The notes beneath the pieces were generated by a model. It searched no databases, was not told where the DNA came from, and worked only from the letters and a program-made list of their open reading frames with translations. A DNA stretch of 64,000 nucleotides, taken from positions 59,332 through 123,331 of the forward strand of contig JAAZNU010000030.1 of the NCBI GenBank assembly GCA_012798135.1, in the 5' to 3' direction. Positions 1-8,428 of this stretch are shown here, one piece after another (positions within the stretch are counted from its first letter, which is position 1; each line of letters starts with the position of its first letter). This stretch comes from Veillonellaceae bacterium. Its GTDB lineage: Bacteria; Bacillota_C; Negativicutes; UBA1444. The translations under genes were made by a program, and so were the position numbers.

Positions 1-1
1 G

Positions 2-172
2 CTACGGGAACTGCGCCATTTGGCCGGTCATGTGAAAAAACTGGTATGGTTGAACACCCAATCCCGACGGCAGTGGAATGAAAACAAATGGATTCCCGCC
101 TTGCGCCGTTATGCCAGGATGGAAGAATGTACAACCTTGGCCAAGACAATTCGAATATTACAATCGCTATAA
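2..172 (+). CDS. C-terminal end of a CoxE-like VWA-domain protein (partial)
   Basis: An open frame enters from the left edge and ends at a TAA at 170-172. The 56 visible residues (LRELRHLAGHVKKLVWLNTQ, then a run ending LAKTIRILQSL) match the usual tail of CoxE-like von Willebrand factor A proteins, where a WLNP-like motif follows the last strand of the VWA fold. In that family the protein usually works beside a MoxR-type AAA ATPase. The start and the MIDAS motif lie outside the window, so the assignment rests on the tail alone. Confidence 0.5.
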   Translation, partial: LRELRHLAGHVKKLVWLNTQSRRQWNENKWIPALRRYARMEECTTLAKTIRILQSL

Positions 173-274
173 ATTAAATTTATCGGTTTTTTAAATTGTT
201 TATTCTATTCAGCCCTCCAGCCGAATGGTAGAATAGCTACGTTTGAAAAATTTGTCTGGGGGGAGATGGAACAA

Positions 275-625
275 ATGTCCAAAAGAACAATTGCGCTGGT
301 TGTACTGGGACTCATGGCTTTGACACTGCTGATTGGCGGATGCGGCGGTTCGGATGCCAAAAAAGAGACTCCGCTGGCGGTCGGCAAGGAAGCCGTGGTA
401 AAAGTTCCTTCATATTTGGCCTTTGATGAGGCTAATGCCAAAAAGATGGTAGAATATTTGCAGTCGGACAACGAACCGGTTCTCGGGAAACTGGTGTTGG
501 ACAAAGTCATTGACGGACTCGAGGAAGGCGCCAAAGTAAAGGTCGTTTCACAGCAAGGCGCCATGGTGAAGGTGAACTTCAAGGGAAAAGACGTGTATGT
601 TTGGGCTAACCATTTGAAACAGTAA
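275..625 (+). CDS. Small lipoprotein with SH3-like C-terminus
   Basis: The product is about 116 aa. It begins MSKRTIALVV, has a hydrophobic segment and a lipobox (LIGGC), then GGSDAKK, so it is predicted to be exported and lipid-anchored. The C-terminal 45 residues (LEEGAKVKVVSQQGAMVKVN, then a segment containing KDVYVWANHLKQ) look like a small bacterial SH3-type beta barrel. I place the start at 275 because the GGGGGGAG ribosome site at 258-265 is 9 nt from this ATG; the in-frame ATG at 266 is only one base from it. It is monocistronic with a terminator behind it. No specific function can be assigned. Confidence 0.75.
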   Translation: MSKRTIALVVLGLMALTLLIGGCGGSDAKKETPLAVGKEAVVKVPSYLAFDEANAKKMVEYLQSDNEPVLGKLVLDKVIDGLEEGAKVKVVSQQGAMVKVNFKGKDVYVWANHLKQ

Positions 626-651
626 ACGTTACGGCATATCACGCTCGCTAC

Positions 652-702
652 AAACGGACCGCATGCGTATTGAATGCATGGCCGGTCCGTTTGTTTATTT
701 TT
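652..702 (+). terminator. Rho-independent terminator after the SH3-like lipoprotein gene
   Basis: AAACGGACC at 652-660 pairs with GGTCCGTTT at 684-692; an inner GCATGC/GCAT repeat extends the hairpin, and a T-rich tail (GTTTATTTTT) follows. Confidence 0.75.
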
Positions 703-725
703 GCGGCTGAAGATGTAAATAAGCC

Positions 726-754
726 TTGACAGCCGAATATAACATTGTTATAGT
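726..754 (+). promoter_or_regulatory. Sigma-A promoter of the flavoprotein/tetR operon
   Basis: TTGACA at 726-731 and TATAGT at 749-754 are separated by 17 nt, an almost perfect sigma-A promoter. The -10 box overlaps the first of two palindromes described in the next entry, so repressor binding there would block RNA polymerase. Confidence 0.8.
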
Positions 755-780
755 ATGGTTGCAACTGTAACAATGTTATA
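738..780 (+). promoter_or_regulatory. Twin palindromic operators, probable TetR binding sites
   Basis: Two near-identical 15-bp palindromes, TATAACATTGTTATA at 738-752 and TGTAACAATGTTATA at 766-780, have centres 28 bp apart. Because each is a quasi-palindrome, the second equals the reverse complement of the first at 14 of 15 positions. The first covers the -10 box and the second lies downstream of it. The next operon encodes a TetR-family protein, the natural candidate to bind here. That assignment is inference; the repeats themselves are visible. Confidence 0.75.
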
Positions 781-829
781 GCTACGTGACGAAGCCAATC
801 ATAATCGGTAATTAGTGGATGAGGACGTG

Positions 830-2239
830 ATGGGAATGAAAATCGTCGTACTCAACGGCAGTCCCAAGGGCAACAACAGCGTGACCATGCAGTATGTCGA
901 GTATCTGCGGCAAAAGTTTCCGCAGCATGAATGGGTGCAGTTCAATATCGCCCAGCAAATTAAGCGACTGGAAACGGACGAGGCGGTATTTCGCGAAACG
1001 CTGGCTGCCGTGGCGAATTGCTCGGCGGTTCTATGGGCGTTTCCCCTGTATGTCCTGCTGGTTCATGCCCATTACAAACGGTTCATTGAACTGGTCGCCG
1101 AACGCGGCGTTACCAGTGCATTTCGGGGAAAATACGCCGCAATCCTGACCACTTCCATTCAATTTTATGATCATACGGCGCACAACTATGTTCATGGAAT
1201 CTGCGACGATTGGGACATGAAGTATTGCGGCGGATTTTCCGCGCACATGCATGATCTGTTCCGCCCGGATGGACGACAAAAGCTACGTTGTTTCACGCAA
1301 GATTTTCTGGACGCGGTGGAACGGTCGGTGCCCACAGTCCGCGATTATCCGCCGGTGGTGCCGGTTACTGCGGAATATCGGCCGGACAACAACAGAGAAG
1401 TGCTGGACACGGCAGGCAAAAAGATCGTGATTGTCACAGACGATGATGCATCGTCGCCGAACCTGCGCCGCATGACGCAACAGTTCGCGGCGGTATACGG
1501 TGGGGCGGCGGAGACGATCAATTTGCGCGACATCGACATCAAGGGAAGTTGCCTGGGCTGTATCCGCTGCGGCTATGACAACACCTGCATCTATACCGGG
1601 CAGGATGGCTTCGTCGACTTTTTCAACCAGAAAATTCGTCCCGCCGACATTTTGGTATTCGCTGGGCAGATCCAAGACCGTTATTTGTCTTCGCTCTGGA
1701 AAACCTATTTTGACCGGGCGTTTTTCAATACCCACATTCCGGCGCTGATGGACAAGCAGCTGGTGTGGCTGATCAGCGGACCATTGGCGCAACTGCCGAA
1801 TCTGCGTCAGATTCTGGAGGCCTATACTCAGGTTCAACGGGCCAATCTGACGGGGATCGTCACGGATGAAGCCGCGGAGTCCGGGCAACTGGATGCCGTG
1901 ATTCAGGAGACGGCCCGTCGCAGTCTTCGTTTCGCGCAGGCGGGATACGTCCAGCCGGACACCTTTTTGGGAGTTGGTGCGCACAAGATTTTTCGGGATG
2001 AGATTTGGGGGCCATTGCGGTTTCCCTTTGTCGCCGACGATCAATTTTATCGCCGCCACGGATTTTATGATTTTCCCCAGAAGGATTATCCCAGCCGTCT
2101 GCAAAACTGGGGGATGCGCCTGTTGATTGCGGTCCCGGCGATTCGCCGGAAGATTTACAGCCCCATGATGATGGGCAAGGTCACGGAGTCCTATCAAAAG
2201 AAGCTGGCCAGGATTTGCGCCGAAGAAAGCGGGCAATGA
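830..2239 (+). CDS. Two-domain flavodoxin-fold NAD(P)H/FMN oxidoreductase
   Basis: The protein is about 469 aa. Its N-terminus (MKIVVLNGSPKGNNSVT) is the FMN phosphate-binding loop of NADPH-dependent FMN reductases. A second flavodoxin-like unit starts near residue 200 (KKIVIVTDDDASSPNLRR) and carries a CLGCIRCGYDNTC cluster like that of iron-sulfur flavoproteins. Duplicate flavodoxin-like modules of this type are usually annotated as flavodoxin family or NAD(P)H-dependent oxidoreductase; the substrate is unknown. The GAGG at 821-824 supports ATG 830, or possibly ATG 836; GTG 815 has no ribosome site. The gene sits one base before a tetR-like gene and behind operator repeats, suggesting induction by a toxic or redox-active compound. 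Confidence 0.75.
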   Translation: MGMKIVVLNGSPKGNNSVTMQYVEYLRQKFPQHEWVQFNIAQQIKRLETDEAVFRETLAAVANCSAVLWAFPLYVLLVHAHYKRFIELVAERGVTSAFRGKYAAILTTSIQFYDHTAHNYVHGICDDWDMKYCGGFSAHMHDLFRPDGRQKLRCFTQDFLDAVERSVPTVRDYPPVVPVTAEYRPDNNREVLDTAGKKIVIVTDDDASSPNLRRMTQQFAAVYGGAAETINLRDIDIKGSCLGCIRCGYDNTCIYTGQDGFVDFFNQKIRPADILVFAGQIQDRYLSSLWKTYFDRAFFNTHIPALMDKQLVWLISGPLAQLPNLRQILEAYTQVQRANLTGIVTDEAAESGQLDAVIQETARRSLRFAQAGYVQPDTFLGVGAHKIFRDEIWGPLRFPFVADDQFYRRHGFYDFPQKDYPSRLQNWGMRLLIAVPAIRRKIYSPMMMGKVTESYQKKLARICAEESGQ

Positions 2240-2240
2240 T

Positions 2241-2876
2241 ATGACGGAACAACGAGTTGCCGACGATAGCCGGGACACCCGTGCCTTGATTTTGCAGCGG
2301 GCCAAAGAACTGTTTTTGATGCAGGGCTATCATCGGACCAGTATGCGCCAGATCGCAGCGGCCGCCGGGATTTCGACCGGACCGCTGTATTTCCATTTTC
2401 AAAATAAGGCGGAAGTGGTGTTCCATATCTGCAATGAAGCGTTGGAGCGACTGACCGGCGAGTATCGTCGAATCGCCGCGGCCGACGGTCACGCCGCGTT
2501 ACGTCTGCGGGAAACCTATCAGGTGTATCGTTCCTTCCATCGGCAGGAACCGCAGATGTTCGAAATTCTGAAGCTGGTGACGCACCCGCTCGGCGGCATC
2601 AAATTGCCGGCGGAAATGGCGGCGGCATTGGGGCAGAAATCGCGGGGCATGTTCGAGGTCATGGAGGACATTATCCGGACCGGCATCGCCCGGCGGGAGA
2701 TCCGGCCGCTCGACCCGAAGGCGCTGGCGCTGAGTCTGTATTCCATGGCGGAGGGAATCATGATGAGCGATCAGAGCGGGCTGCTGGCCAACTGTGGACT
2801 AAGTTTGTCGGAAACCATCGAAACGGCGATGGATGTACTGGGCTTGGGCATGATCGAACGGGATGGCGGGAAATAG
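2241..2876 (+). CDS. TetR/AcrR-family transcriptional regulator
   Basis: The product is 211 aa. Residues 12-60 form the typical TetR helix-turn-helix: TRALILQRAKELFLMQGYHR, then TSMRQIAAAAGISTGPLYFH. The rest is a helical ligand-binding domain without recognisable specificity. The start is one base after the stop of the flavoprotein gene, so the two are translationally linked. The protein is the likely binder of the twin palindromes at 738-780, giving an autoregulated repressor-oxidoreductase operon. A hairpin terminator follows at 2892. Confidence 0.88.
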   Translation: MTEQRVADDSRDTRALILQRAKELFLMQGYHRTSMRQIAAAAGISTGPLYFHFQNKAEVVFHICNEALERLTGEYRRIAAADGHAALRLRETYQVYRSFHRQEPQMFEILKLVTHPLGGIKLPAEMAAALGQKSRGMFEVMEDIIRTGIARREIRPLDPKALALSLYSMAEGIMMSDQSGLLANCGLSLSETIETAMDVLGLGMIERDGGK

Positions 2877-2891
2877 AGCAGACTATTTACG

Positions 2892-2932
2892 ACAGGTCTT
2901 CCGGAAATGACGGGGGACCTGTTTTATTATTC
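2892..2932 (+). terminator. Rho-independent terminator after the tetR gene
   Basis: ACAGGTC (2892-2898) pairs with GACCTGT (2916-2922), followed by TTTATTATTCTT. Confidence 0.7.
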
Positions 2933-3053
2933 TTGAACGGAAATGGTCCCGCTCAGGGTTAGATAACTAAAAAGCAGGAATAAAGTCTTTACAGAACGAA
3001 TATTCGGAATATGGCTCACTTGAATCTCGAAGGAAGATGGAGGAGACTTCAAC

Positions 3054-4742
3054 ATGAAACTTACGTCCAAAATGATCGCGTACTTTTTGGTTGTAGTTTT
3101 GATCAGCTTTGTCGGGTTTGTTTATTCCATTTTTAAGGTAACCGGGATTCTGGATGACACCCGCAATACGCAAAACGTCGAGATGCCCCGTTTCTACCAG
3201 ACGACTGACATGACCGCCAATACGATGGCCAAAGTCGCCCAGGTCCGCGGGTATCTGCTGACCGGCAGCGACGTCTATTTGCAGGAGTACGACCGGTTGG
3301 CCAAAATCGATACGGAAACGGAAAAGGCCCTGTTAGCGATCATGCGGACGGACAAAGGGAAAAAACTGACCGCCGAACTGCTCAAACTCGATACCGAATT
3401 TAACGAACTGGTGGAAAAGAAGCTGGTTCCGCTGAAAAAGGCCGGCAAAGACGCGGAAGCGCTGCAACTGAATCAGAGTGAAGTGGCGCCTGCCGCCAAA
3501 GTTCTGGGACAGAAGATGGAAGAATACAAGGTGTATCGCCAGGACTTCCTAAAGGGGGTTTTCGCCCGCACGATCGATAACGCTACGGACACCCGGAATG
3601 CGGTGGTTTTGTCGATGATTCTGTCGGTATTGGTCGGAATCCTGATCGGTATTTTTGCCGCCCGCAGCATCGTCCGGCCGGTGAAGACCATCGTGGCCTA
3701 TCTGGAAGAAGTGGCCAACGGCAACCTCAGCGAGCGGAGCCACAACATCGCTACGCAGGATGAGATCCGGCAATTGGCCGATGAAGTCGTGAAGATGACC
3801 CATAATCTGCGCAATCTGATCCGGCAGATCAATTCGAACGCCGAACAGTTGGCCGCCTCCAGCGAAGAGCTGACGGCGAGCGCCGAGCAATCCGCGCAGG
3901 CCTCCAACCAGGTGGCGGTGTCCATGACCGAGGTGGCCGCAGGCGCCAATGCCCAACTGGCGTCCGCTACGGATGCTTCCGCCGTCGTGGAGGAGATGTC
4001 GGCCGGGATCGAACAAATCGCCGCCAATGCCGGATTGGTCGCCGGACAGTCGGAACAGGCGCGGGAAAAGGCGAAGGATGGCGGGACAGCGGTCGACAAG
4101 GCGGTTCAGCAGATGTCCCGGATCGAGCAGACCGTGAACTCATCGGCGGCTGTCGTTGCCAAGTTGGGCGAACGGTCCAAGGAAATTGGCCAGATCGTCG
4201 ACGCGATTGCCGGCATTGCCGGACAGACCAACCTGCTGGCGCTCAACGCGGCGATCGAGGCGGCCCGGGCCGGGGAGCAGGGGCGCGGCTTCGCGGTGGT
4301 CGCCGAAGAAGTCCGTAAGCTGGCGGAACAGTCGGAAGAAGCCGCCCAACGAATATCCGGCCTGATCGGCGAAATTCAGGCCGACACCGATATGGCGGTT
4401 GGCGCCATGAACAACGGAACCCGGGAAGTCAAAACCGGCGCCGAGGTAGTCAATGCGGCGGGAGCGTCGTTCCGGGAGATCGCCGATCTGGTGGCGGAAG
4501 TATCGGATCAGATCAAACAGATGTCGGCGGCCATCGAACAGATGGCGACCGGCAGCCAGCAGATCGTGGGATCGGTCAAGAAGATCGACGATTTGAGCAA
4601 AAAGTCCGCCGAGGAAGCCGAGAGCGTTTCGGCGGCTACGGAAGAGCAACTGGCGTCGATGGAGGAAATATCGACATCCAGCCGGGCGTTGGCGACGCTG
4701 GCGCAAGAGCTGCAGACGGCGGTCAGCAAATTCCGTATTTAG
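3054..4742 (+). CDS. Transmembrane methyl-accepting chemotaxis protein
   Basis: The protein is 562 aa. A first membrane helix (residues 8-27) is followed by a helical extracytoplasmic sensor to about 185 (four-helix-bundle type), a second membrane helix (about 187-207), a HAMP domain (208-262) and a long coiled-coil signalling domain to the C-terminus. The CheA/CheW-contacting hairpin tip is intact near residues 386-425 ([20 protein letters not shown], then [18 protein letters not shown]). The ligand cannot be read from the sequence. GGAGGAG upstream of ATG 3054 supports the start. No che genes are adjacent, so it is an orphan receptor. Confidence 0.93.
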   Translation: MKLTSKMIAYFLVVVLISFVGFVYSIFKVTGILDDTRNTQNVEMPRFYQTTDMTANTMAKVAQVRGYLLTGSDVYLQEYDRLAKIDTETEKALLAIMRTDKGKKLTAELLKLDTEFNELVEKKLVPLKKAGKDAEALQLNQSEVAPAAKVLGQKMEEYKVYRQDFLKGVFARTIDNATDTRNAVVLSMILSVLVGILIGIFAARSIVRPVKTIVAYLEEVANGNLSERSHNIATQDEIRQLADEVVKMTHNLRNLIRQINSNAEQLAASSEELTASAEQSAQASNQVAVSMTEVAAGANAQLASATDASAVVEEMSAGIEQIAANAGLVAGQSEQAREKAKDGGTAVDKAVQQMSRIEQTVNSSAAVVAKLGERSKEIGQIVDAIAGIAGQTNLLALNAAIEAARAGEQGRGFAVVAEEVRKLAEQSEEAAQRISGLIGEIQADTDMAVGAMNNGTREVKTGAEVVNAAGASFREIADLVAEVSDQIKQMSAAIEQMATGSQQIVGSVKKIDDLSKKSAEEAESVSAATEEQLASMEEISTSSRALATLAQELQTAVSKFRI

Positions 4743-4772
4743 CCTGGCGGTGACGCTATCTGTTTTGCAATC

Positions 4773-4822
4773 AAAAACTCCTGCGGCGAGTACGAACCAC
4801 TCGCCGCAGGAGTTTTTTCTTT
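4773..4822. terminator. Bidirectional terminator between convergent genes
   Basis: AAAACTCCTGCGGCGAGT is followed by a short loop and its complement ACTCGCCGCAGGAGTTTT, with T runs on both strands. It sits between the chemoreceptor gene (plus) and the ABC ATPase gene (minus). Confidence 0.85.
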
Positions 4823-4842
4823 TCCGCAATAAGCCTTGGTGT

Positions 4843-5931
4843 TTACACGGTCAGGGATAAATGGTTTTTACCGTCGGCGAAGTTATGGTTGCAGGTTTTA
4901 GCCATCCGTTTTACCAACCGACGCGAGAGGTCGTTGACGGCGAGTGTTTCATCGAACGGGTCTTCCGCCGGTCCGGGATAGTCGAACAGGAGCTGGAACT
5001 CGCCGGTTTTTTCCGAGAACTCCAGGCGAAGATCTATGTCAGGTTCGCCTGCCTGCTGGGGCAGCAGCATTTGCAGAAGAATCTCCTCCACCGCCAGCAG
5101 GAGGGTGTTGACGGTTTTCTTTTCCACGGTGTGCTTGGCGCAGAACATTTCAATCCGGGCGTTAAGTTTGTACAAGTCGAAGGTTTTGCTGGCGATTTTT
5201 TCGGTTAAGGTGCGGATCCGTTGAATAAACAGGCGGGTCTTTTCTTTTTTGGGGCTTTCAAAAATTTCGGCCGGGGTTCCTTCTTCATAGATCAGACCTT
5301 CATCCATGTAGAAGATGCGGCTGGACACGCTGCGGGCAAAGTCCATTTCATGCGTGACGATCGCCATGGTCATTCCTTCCCGGGCCAGGCGACGGATGAC
5401 CGCCAACACTTCGCTGACCATCGTGGGATCGAGTGCAGAAGTCGGTTCGTCGAACAGGATGATTTCGGGATCCATGGCCAGACAACGGGCAATGGCAACT
5501 CGCTGTTTTTGCCCGCCGGAGAGTTCATCCGGAAAATTGTCGGCTTTTTCCCCCAAGCCTACCAGGTTTAACAGAGCAAGCGCTTTTGCCTTTGCTTCTT
5601 CGGGCGTTTTTTTGAGTAGTTTTATGGGACCCAGCGACAGGTTTTCGAGAACGGTCAGATGCGCATATAGGTTGAAGGCCTGGAACACCATCCCCATTTT
5701 TCGGCGCAGCGCCGGTTCGTCGGTTCCCCTGGACAGAATGTCGGCCCCATCGATGATGATGCTGCCGCCGCTGGGACGCTCCAACAGGTTGAGGCAGCGC
5801 AGGAAGGTACTTTTGCCGGTGCCCGACGGACCGATGATCGAGATGACTTCGCCCTTGGCGATTTCGGCGTTGATGTCCTTCAGGACCCAAAGGTCACCGT
5901 AGCGTTTGGATAGATGCCGGACGGAGATCAT
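4843..5931 (-). CDS. Amino-acid ABC transporter ATPase with C-terminal RsbW-like (degenerate GHKL) domain
   Basis: Residues 1-235 are a GlnQ-type ATPase: Walker [10 protein letters not shown] at 34-42, signature LSGGQKQR at 137-144, Walker [14 protein letters not shown] at 157-169, and the H-loop THEMDFA. Polar amino-acid ATPases normally stop near residue 240-250. This one continues for about 120 residues (241-362) with the layout of an RsbW-type anti-sigma ATPase: a helix with [10 protein letters not shown] (N-box position), then [11 protein letters not shown] (G1 position), then a final helix and strand ending GKNHLSLTV. The N-box Asn and the glycines are missing, so ATP binding by the tail is doubtful. 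The start overlaps the stop of the permease gene by 4 bp (ATGA). The fold reading of the tail is inference. Confidence 0.85.
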   Translation of the reverse strand: MISVRHLSKRYGDLWVLKDINAEIAKGEVISIIGPSGTGKSTFLRCLNLLERPSGGSIIIDGADILSRGTDEPALRRKMGMVFQAFNLYAHLTVLENLSLGPIKLLKKTPEEAKAKALALLNLVGLGEKADNFPDELSGGQKQRVAIARCLAMDPEIILFDEPTSALDPTMVSEVLAVIRRLAREGMTMAIVTHEMDFARSVSSRIFYMDEGLIYEEGTPAEIFESPKKEKTRLFIQRIRTLTEKIASKTFDLYKLNARIEMFCAKHTVEKKTVNTLLLAVEEILLQMLLPQQAGEPDIDLRLEFSEKTGEFQLLFDYPGPAEDPFDETLAVNDLSRRLVKRMAKTCNHNFADGKNHLSLTV

Positions 5932-8285
5932 GGTTGCCGCCCCCTTACCAGTACCGCGATATCGTTATGAATATAGGGAATGGAAAACACGCAGATTTTT
6001 TCGACGCCTTCCTGTTTATAAAAATTGGCGATCGCCAGGTCGATTTTCCCCGCCTGGAGCGCCGCATTCATGGCGTCGAAAGACATGTCGGTGATTTCCA
6101 GGGAAACTCCCAGCTGCTCGGCCAGCAAATAGGCTAGGTCGATGTCGTGGCCGACCATTTTGCCGTTGGCTACAAAAGCGTAGGGTTCGGTCAGCAGGCA
6201 GGTGCCCATGCGCAGGACGCCGTTCTTGCCGGCGAGAACGATGTTGGGCGGTTGCGGGTCCCGCGGCGGGGTGTCAATCCATTTCGCCTTGAGTTTTTGC
6301 AAGGTTCCGTCCTGTTGAAACCGGGTAATGACGGCGTTGACTTTTTTGTGCAGTTCGGTGTCGGCACTGCGCATCGGAATGGCGATGTCCACAGTGGCGA
6401 CCCGCTCCGGCAGCAGCGCGAAGGCGTTGTTGCTGCGGGCGATGATGTATTGGAGAGTGTTCCGGTCGAACACAAACGCGTCGGCTTTGCGCGTCTGCAC
6501 AGCCAGGGCAGCGTCGGCGGCATAGACCATGTCCAGAATCTGCGCTTTGGGATAGTTTTTACGGACAGTGAAATCGCCGGTTGTGCCAGTGATGACAGCG
6601 ACGCGCCGGCCTTCCAGATCGGCCGGACGGGTAATGGGCGAATCGGCTGCATTCTTTCGGGGCAAAACGCCAGCCAATTCTCCGGCGAACAGAACTGCGC
6701 CGGCCAGACAAATTAACGTGGCAACAAGCGTCATGTTGACATGGCGAAGTCCAGTATGTTTTCCCTGCGTTTGCCGGCGTCGCCGGGGATCAGTCCGGAT
6801 TTCGATGAGTTCCAGTATCTGCAGTAACAGCACGGCAATGGCGAAGTACAATACCGCCGTGAGGAGCAGCGGGAAGAAGGCGTCGAACGTCCGGCTGCGG
6901 ATGATGTCGCTGGCCTTGGTCAAATCCTGGACGGCGACATAGCCGACGATGGAGGTCATTTTGACCAGGGAGATCACTTCGCCTTTATAAACCGGCAGGA
7001 CGCGGCTGGTTGCCTGCGGCAGAACGATATAAACAAAAGTCTGCAAAGGGGTGAAGCCGCTGGCAATACCGGCCTCCGTCTGCCCCTTGTCGATGCTGGT
7101 GATGGCGGTACGGAACATTTCCGCCACATACGCGGCGAAATTCATGCCAAAGGCGAGGACGGCGACGATTACTGGCGAAATACTGGAGTTGGCGAAGATC
7201 ACATAGTAAGTGATCATCAGCAGGACGAGCACGGGGATGCCGCGCATCAGGGATATATATAGCCGAGCCGGACAGTTGAAGACAGAGCGGCCGGACATGC
7301 GCAAATAGCAGACGGCGGCTCCGAGCAAGGTACCCAGCAGCAGCGACAGAACCGAAATGATCAGAGTCGTTTTCAGACCATCCCAAATCAACAGATAGCG
7401 ATTTTCCTGCCAGAGATTGCTATGGATTCGGTCGGCCAGATCCGCAGACCAGGACTTGACCGGCGTCGCGGCTTTGACACCGCCGGATTGTCCGGCGAGA
7501 TTTGTTTTCAACACCAGAACAAAAGTCTTTTCCGACATGTAGGGATTGCTAAAATCGACCAGCTTCTGCCGTTCCTCGGTGATGGAAATCGAGTCGGCGA
7601 TCATGTCCACCTTGCCGCTGGCCAGCGAGGCAATCAGCGCGCTAAATTCGAGGGGAGCAAATTCCACCTTCAACTTTTCCTTTTGAGCGAAATTGCGGAT
7701 CATTTCGATATCAAAACCGACATATTCACCGTTGACATAAGCGGAAACCGGCAGGTCGCCAGCTGAGACGCCGGCGACAATTTTCTGGCCGGTCGATTGC
7801 GGCGGATACTGTGGCATTTTTACCTGGGTGATCTCCTGCTCGAACCACTTGCGGCGTTGGGCTTCCAGCGAACCGTCGGTCTGGACCTCCTTCAGGAAGG
7901 CATTGAAGCGCTCCCGCAGGGCAGGGTTGTTTTTATTGAATCCGATGCCAATCTGCGAAGTAAAAAAATCTTCGGTCAGGATGCCGATTTCCGGGTTGAC
8001 GCGCACCGTTTCCCGCGCCGGCCCCATACTGATAATGAGAGCGTCCAGTTGGCCGGCTTTCAAGGCCAGCCCCATATCGGCCGTAGTGTTGAAGCGCAGA
8101 ATTTGGGCGGCGGGGAAGCGCTCACCGGCGAGTTTGTCGTAAATGGTGCCGCTCTGGATACCGATCCGTTTGTCGGCCAGGTCATTCACGGATTTTATAG
8201 GCGCCGCTGTCTGCCGGGCGCAACCGGCAAGCAGCCCGACCCAGACAAACAACAAAATTATCAGCAAACCAACGGATTTCTTCAT
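5928..8285 (-). CDS. Fused amino-acid ABC transporter: lipoprotein binding domain, permease, second binding domain
   Basis: The protein is 785 aa from ATG 8285 (MKKSVGLLI), chosen because GGAAGG lies about 10 nt upstream. A lipoprotein signal ends at Cys22 (LLAGC). A solute-binding region follows (30-262), then a HisM/GlnP-type permease (about 295-510) with the EAA loop [12 protein letters not shown] near 404, then a membrane anchor (about 518-538) and a second binding region (550-780). In both binding regions the order is reversed relative to GlnH-like proteins: the lobe-2 half ([15 protein letters not shown] or [16 protein letters not shown]) comes first, and the lobe-1 half ([16 protein letters not shown] or [16 protein letters not shown]) second. 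It is co-transcribed with the ATPase. The substrate is probably a polar amino acid. Confidence 0.85.
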   Translation of the reverse strand: MKKSVGLLIILLFVWVGLLAGCARQTAAPIKSVNDLADKRIGIQSGTIYDKLAGERFPAAQILRFNTTADMGLALKAGQLDALIISMGPARETVRVNPEIGILTEDFFTSQIGIGFNKNNPALRERFNAFLKEVQTDGSLEAQRRKWFEQEITQVKMPQYPPQSTGQKIVAGVSAGDLPVSAYVNGEYVGFDIEMIRNFAQKEKLKVEFAPLEFSALIASLASGKVDMIADSISITEERQKLVDFSNPYMSEKTFVLVLKTNLAGQSGGVKAATPVKSWSADLADRIHSNLWQENRYLLIWDGLKTTLIISVLSLLLGTLLGAAVCYLRMSGRSVFNCPARLYISLMRGIPVLVLLMITYYVIFANSSISPVIVAVLAFGMNFAAYVAEMFRTAITSIDKGQTEAGIASGFTPLQTFVYIVLPQATSRVLPVYKGEVISLVKMTSIVGYVAVQDLTKASDIIRSRTFDAFFPLLLTAVLYFAIAVLLLQILELIEIRTDPRRRRQTQGKHTGLRHVNMTLVATLICLAGAVLFAGELAGVLPRKNAADSPITRPADLEGRRVAVITGTTGDFTVRKNYPKAQILDMVYAADAALAVQTRKADAFVFDRNTLQYIIARSNNAFALLPERVATVDIAIPMRSADTELHKKVNAVITRFQQDGTLQKLKAKWIDTPPRDPQPPNIVLAGKNGVLRMGTCLLTEPYAFVANGKMVGHDIDLAYLLAEQLGVSLEITDMSFDAMNAALQAGKIDLAIANFYKQEGVEKICVFSIPYIHNDIAVLVRGRQP

Positions 8286-8333
8286 ACCATCATCGCCTTC
8301 CATCTTATGGACAACTGGAATTTCATACTATCT

Positions 8334-8362
8334 ATACTATATTTTTGGCAGGAAGACGTCAA
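8334..8362 (-). promoter_or_regulatory. Promoter of the fused amino-acid transporter operon
   Basis: On the minus strand, TTGACG (plus coordinates 8357-8362) and TAGTAT (8334-8339) are separated by 17 nt, about 50 bp upstream of the ATG at 8285. Confidence 0.6.
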
Positions 8363-8428
8363 ATACCTGATTTACTTTGGTTGTGGTACAATAAAACGAT
8401 GAAATGACTACGCACGGAGGAGGAATGG

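Noticed and set aside
1283..2305. 340-codon open frame on the minus strand
   Set aside because: It lies entirely antisense to the flavoprotein gene, has no ribosome site and its residue make-up is unlike a folded protein; it is a shadow of GC-biased codons.
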